Below, one piece after another: positions 5,860 through 5,904 of a stretch of DNA of 5,904 nt. The translations under genes and the position numbers were made by a program. The stretch is from positions 1 through 5,904 of the forward strand of contig CAMWTX010000103.1 in the NCBI GenBank assembly GCA_947177315.1, written 5' to 3'. The DNA is from an uncultured Bacteroidales bacterium. Its GTDB lineage: Bacteria; Bacteroidota; Bacteroidia; Bacteroidales; P3. Position 1 is the first letter of the stretch; the number at the start of each line of letters is the position of its first letter. Under the pieces are notes generated by a model, which saw only the letters and a program-made list of their open reading frames with translations, did not search any database and was not told where the DNA came from.

Positions 5860-5904
5860 CTGTATCTTAAACAAAAATCCGATCCCACGAGACCTCTCTA
5901 CATA
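5860..5904. other. Illumina Nextera adapter read-through (technical contamination, not genomic)
   Basis: Read on the + strand, 38 of 45 bases match a Nextera (Tn5) library end in the correct order. The 19-bp mosaic end CTGTCTCTTATACACATCT is at 5860-5878 (14/19). The adapter CCGAGCCCACGAGAC is at 5879-5893 (14/15). An 8-base index CTCTCTAC at 5894-5901 (8/8) is identical to the commonly used i7 index N707. AT of the following P7 arm comes next at 5902-5903. Mismatches are at 5864, 5870, 5874, 5876, 5877, 5883 and 5904. Six of the seven are changes to A, consistent with low-quality read tails rather than evolution. The reading frame of mlaE makes sense right up to this junction and is lost after it. 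The index identity is from memory, but the ordered match of three adapter modules is very unlikely by chance. Confidence 0.95.

Noticed and set aside
5860..5878. Tn5 mosaic-end-like sequence as a natural transposon terminus
   Set aside because: It is followed directly by the Nextera adapter, an exact commercial index and P7 bases. No transposase or target-site duplication is present.
5871..5880. A-rich stretch just upstream of the apparent mlaE start as a possible promoter or leader
   Set aside because: The bases align with the adapter in register, so they are not genomic.

Overview
The window looks like a piece of a draft genome from the phylum Bacteroidota, probably order Bacteroidales. 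The evidence is a TAnnTTTG-type -7 promoter element at 2143-2150, the absence of clear Shine-Dalgarno sequences, a lipoprotein with an acidic C-S-D-D start typical of surface export in this phylum, and MlaE/MlaF proteins of the Bacteroidota style. Genus is not decidable by eye.

Left part (1-2110, + strand). The last 28 codons of a probable GDP-L-fucose synthase (fcl) are followed after 43 bp by a full-length 565-aa alpha-D-phosphohexomutase (PGM/PMM family). The mutase overlaps by 4 bp (ATGA) a 94-aa SemiSWEET/PQ-loop sugar transporter. Together they look like a sugar-handling unit: nucleotide-sugar synthesis, sugar-phosphate interconversion and small-sugar passage across the inner membrane.

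Middle (2111-3980, + strand). A Bacteroidota promoter drives one gene, a 601-aa lipoprotein. It resembles the Cthe_2159-type carbohydrate-binding parallel beta-helix family and has a Gly-rich linker near its C-terminus. It appears to be monocistronic.

Right part (3999-5859, - strand, convergent). Three genes lie in the order mlaE (5'-truncated), mlaF, cvpA. mlaF and cvpA overlap by 4 bp. MlaE and MlaF are the permease and ATPase of an MCE-type phospholipid transporter. CvpA is a four-helix inner-membrane protein. The MCE substrate-binding subunit (MlaD) is not in the window.

Extreme right (5860-5904). These 45 bases are not genomic. They match, with seven mismatches, an Illumina Nextera read-through: the 19-bp Tn5 mosaic end, the read-2 adapter, an exact 8-base i7 index (CTCTCTAC) and the first bases of the P7 arm. 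The contig therefore ends at about 5859. The apparent mlaE start ATG at 5839-5837 is internal, and the stop codon just upstream of it lies in adapter sequence. I see no CRISPR array, tRNA, rRNA or insertion sequence, and no convincing new biological system. The most consequential finding is the adapter contamination and the false gene start it creates.
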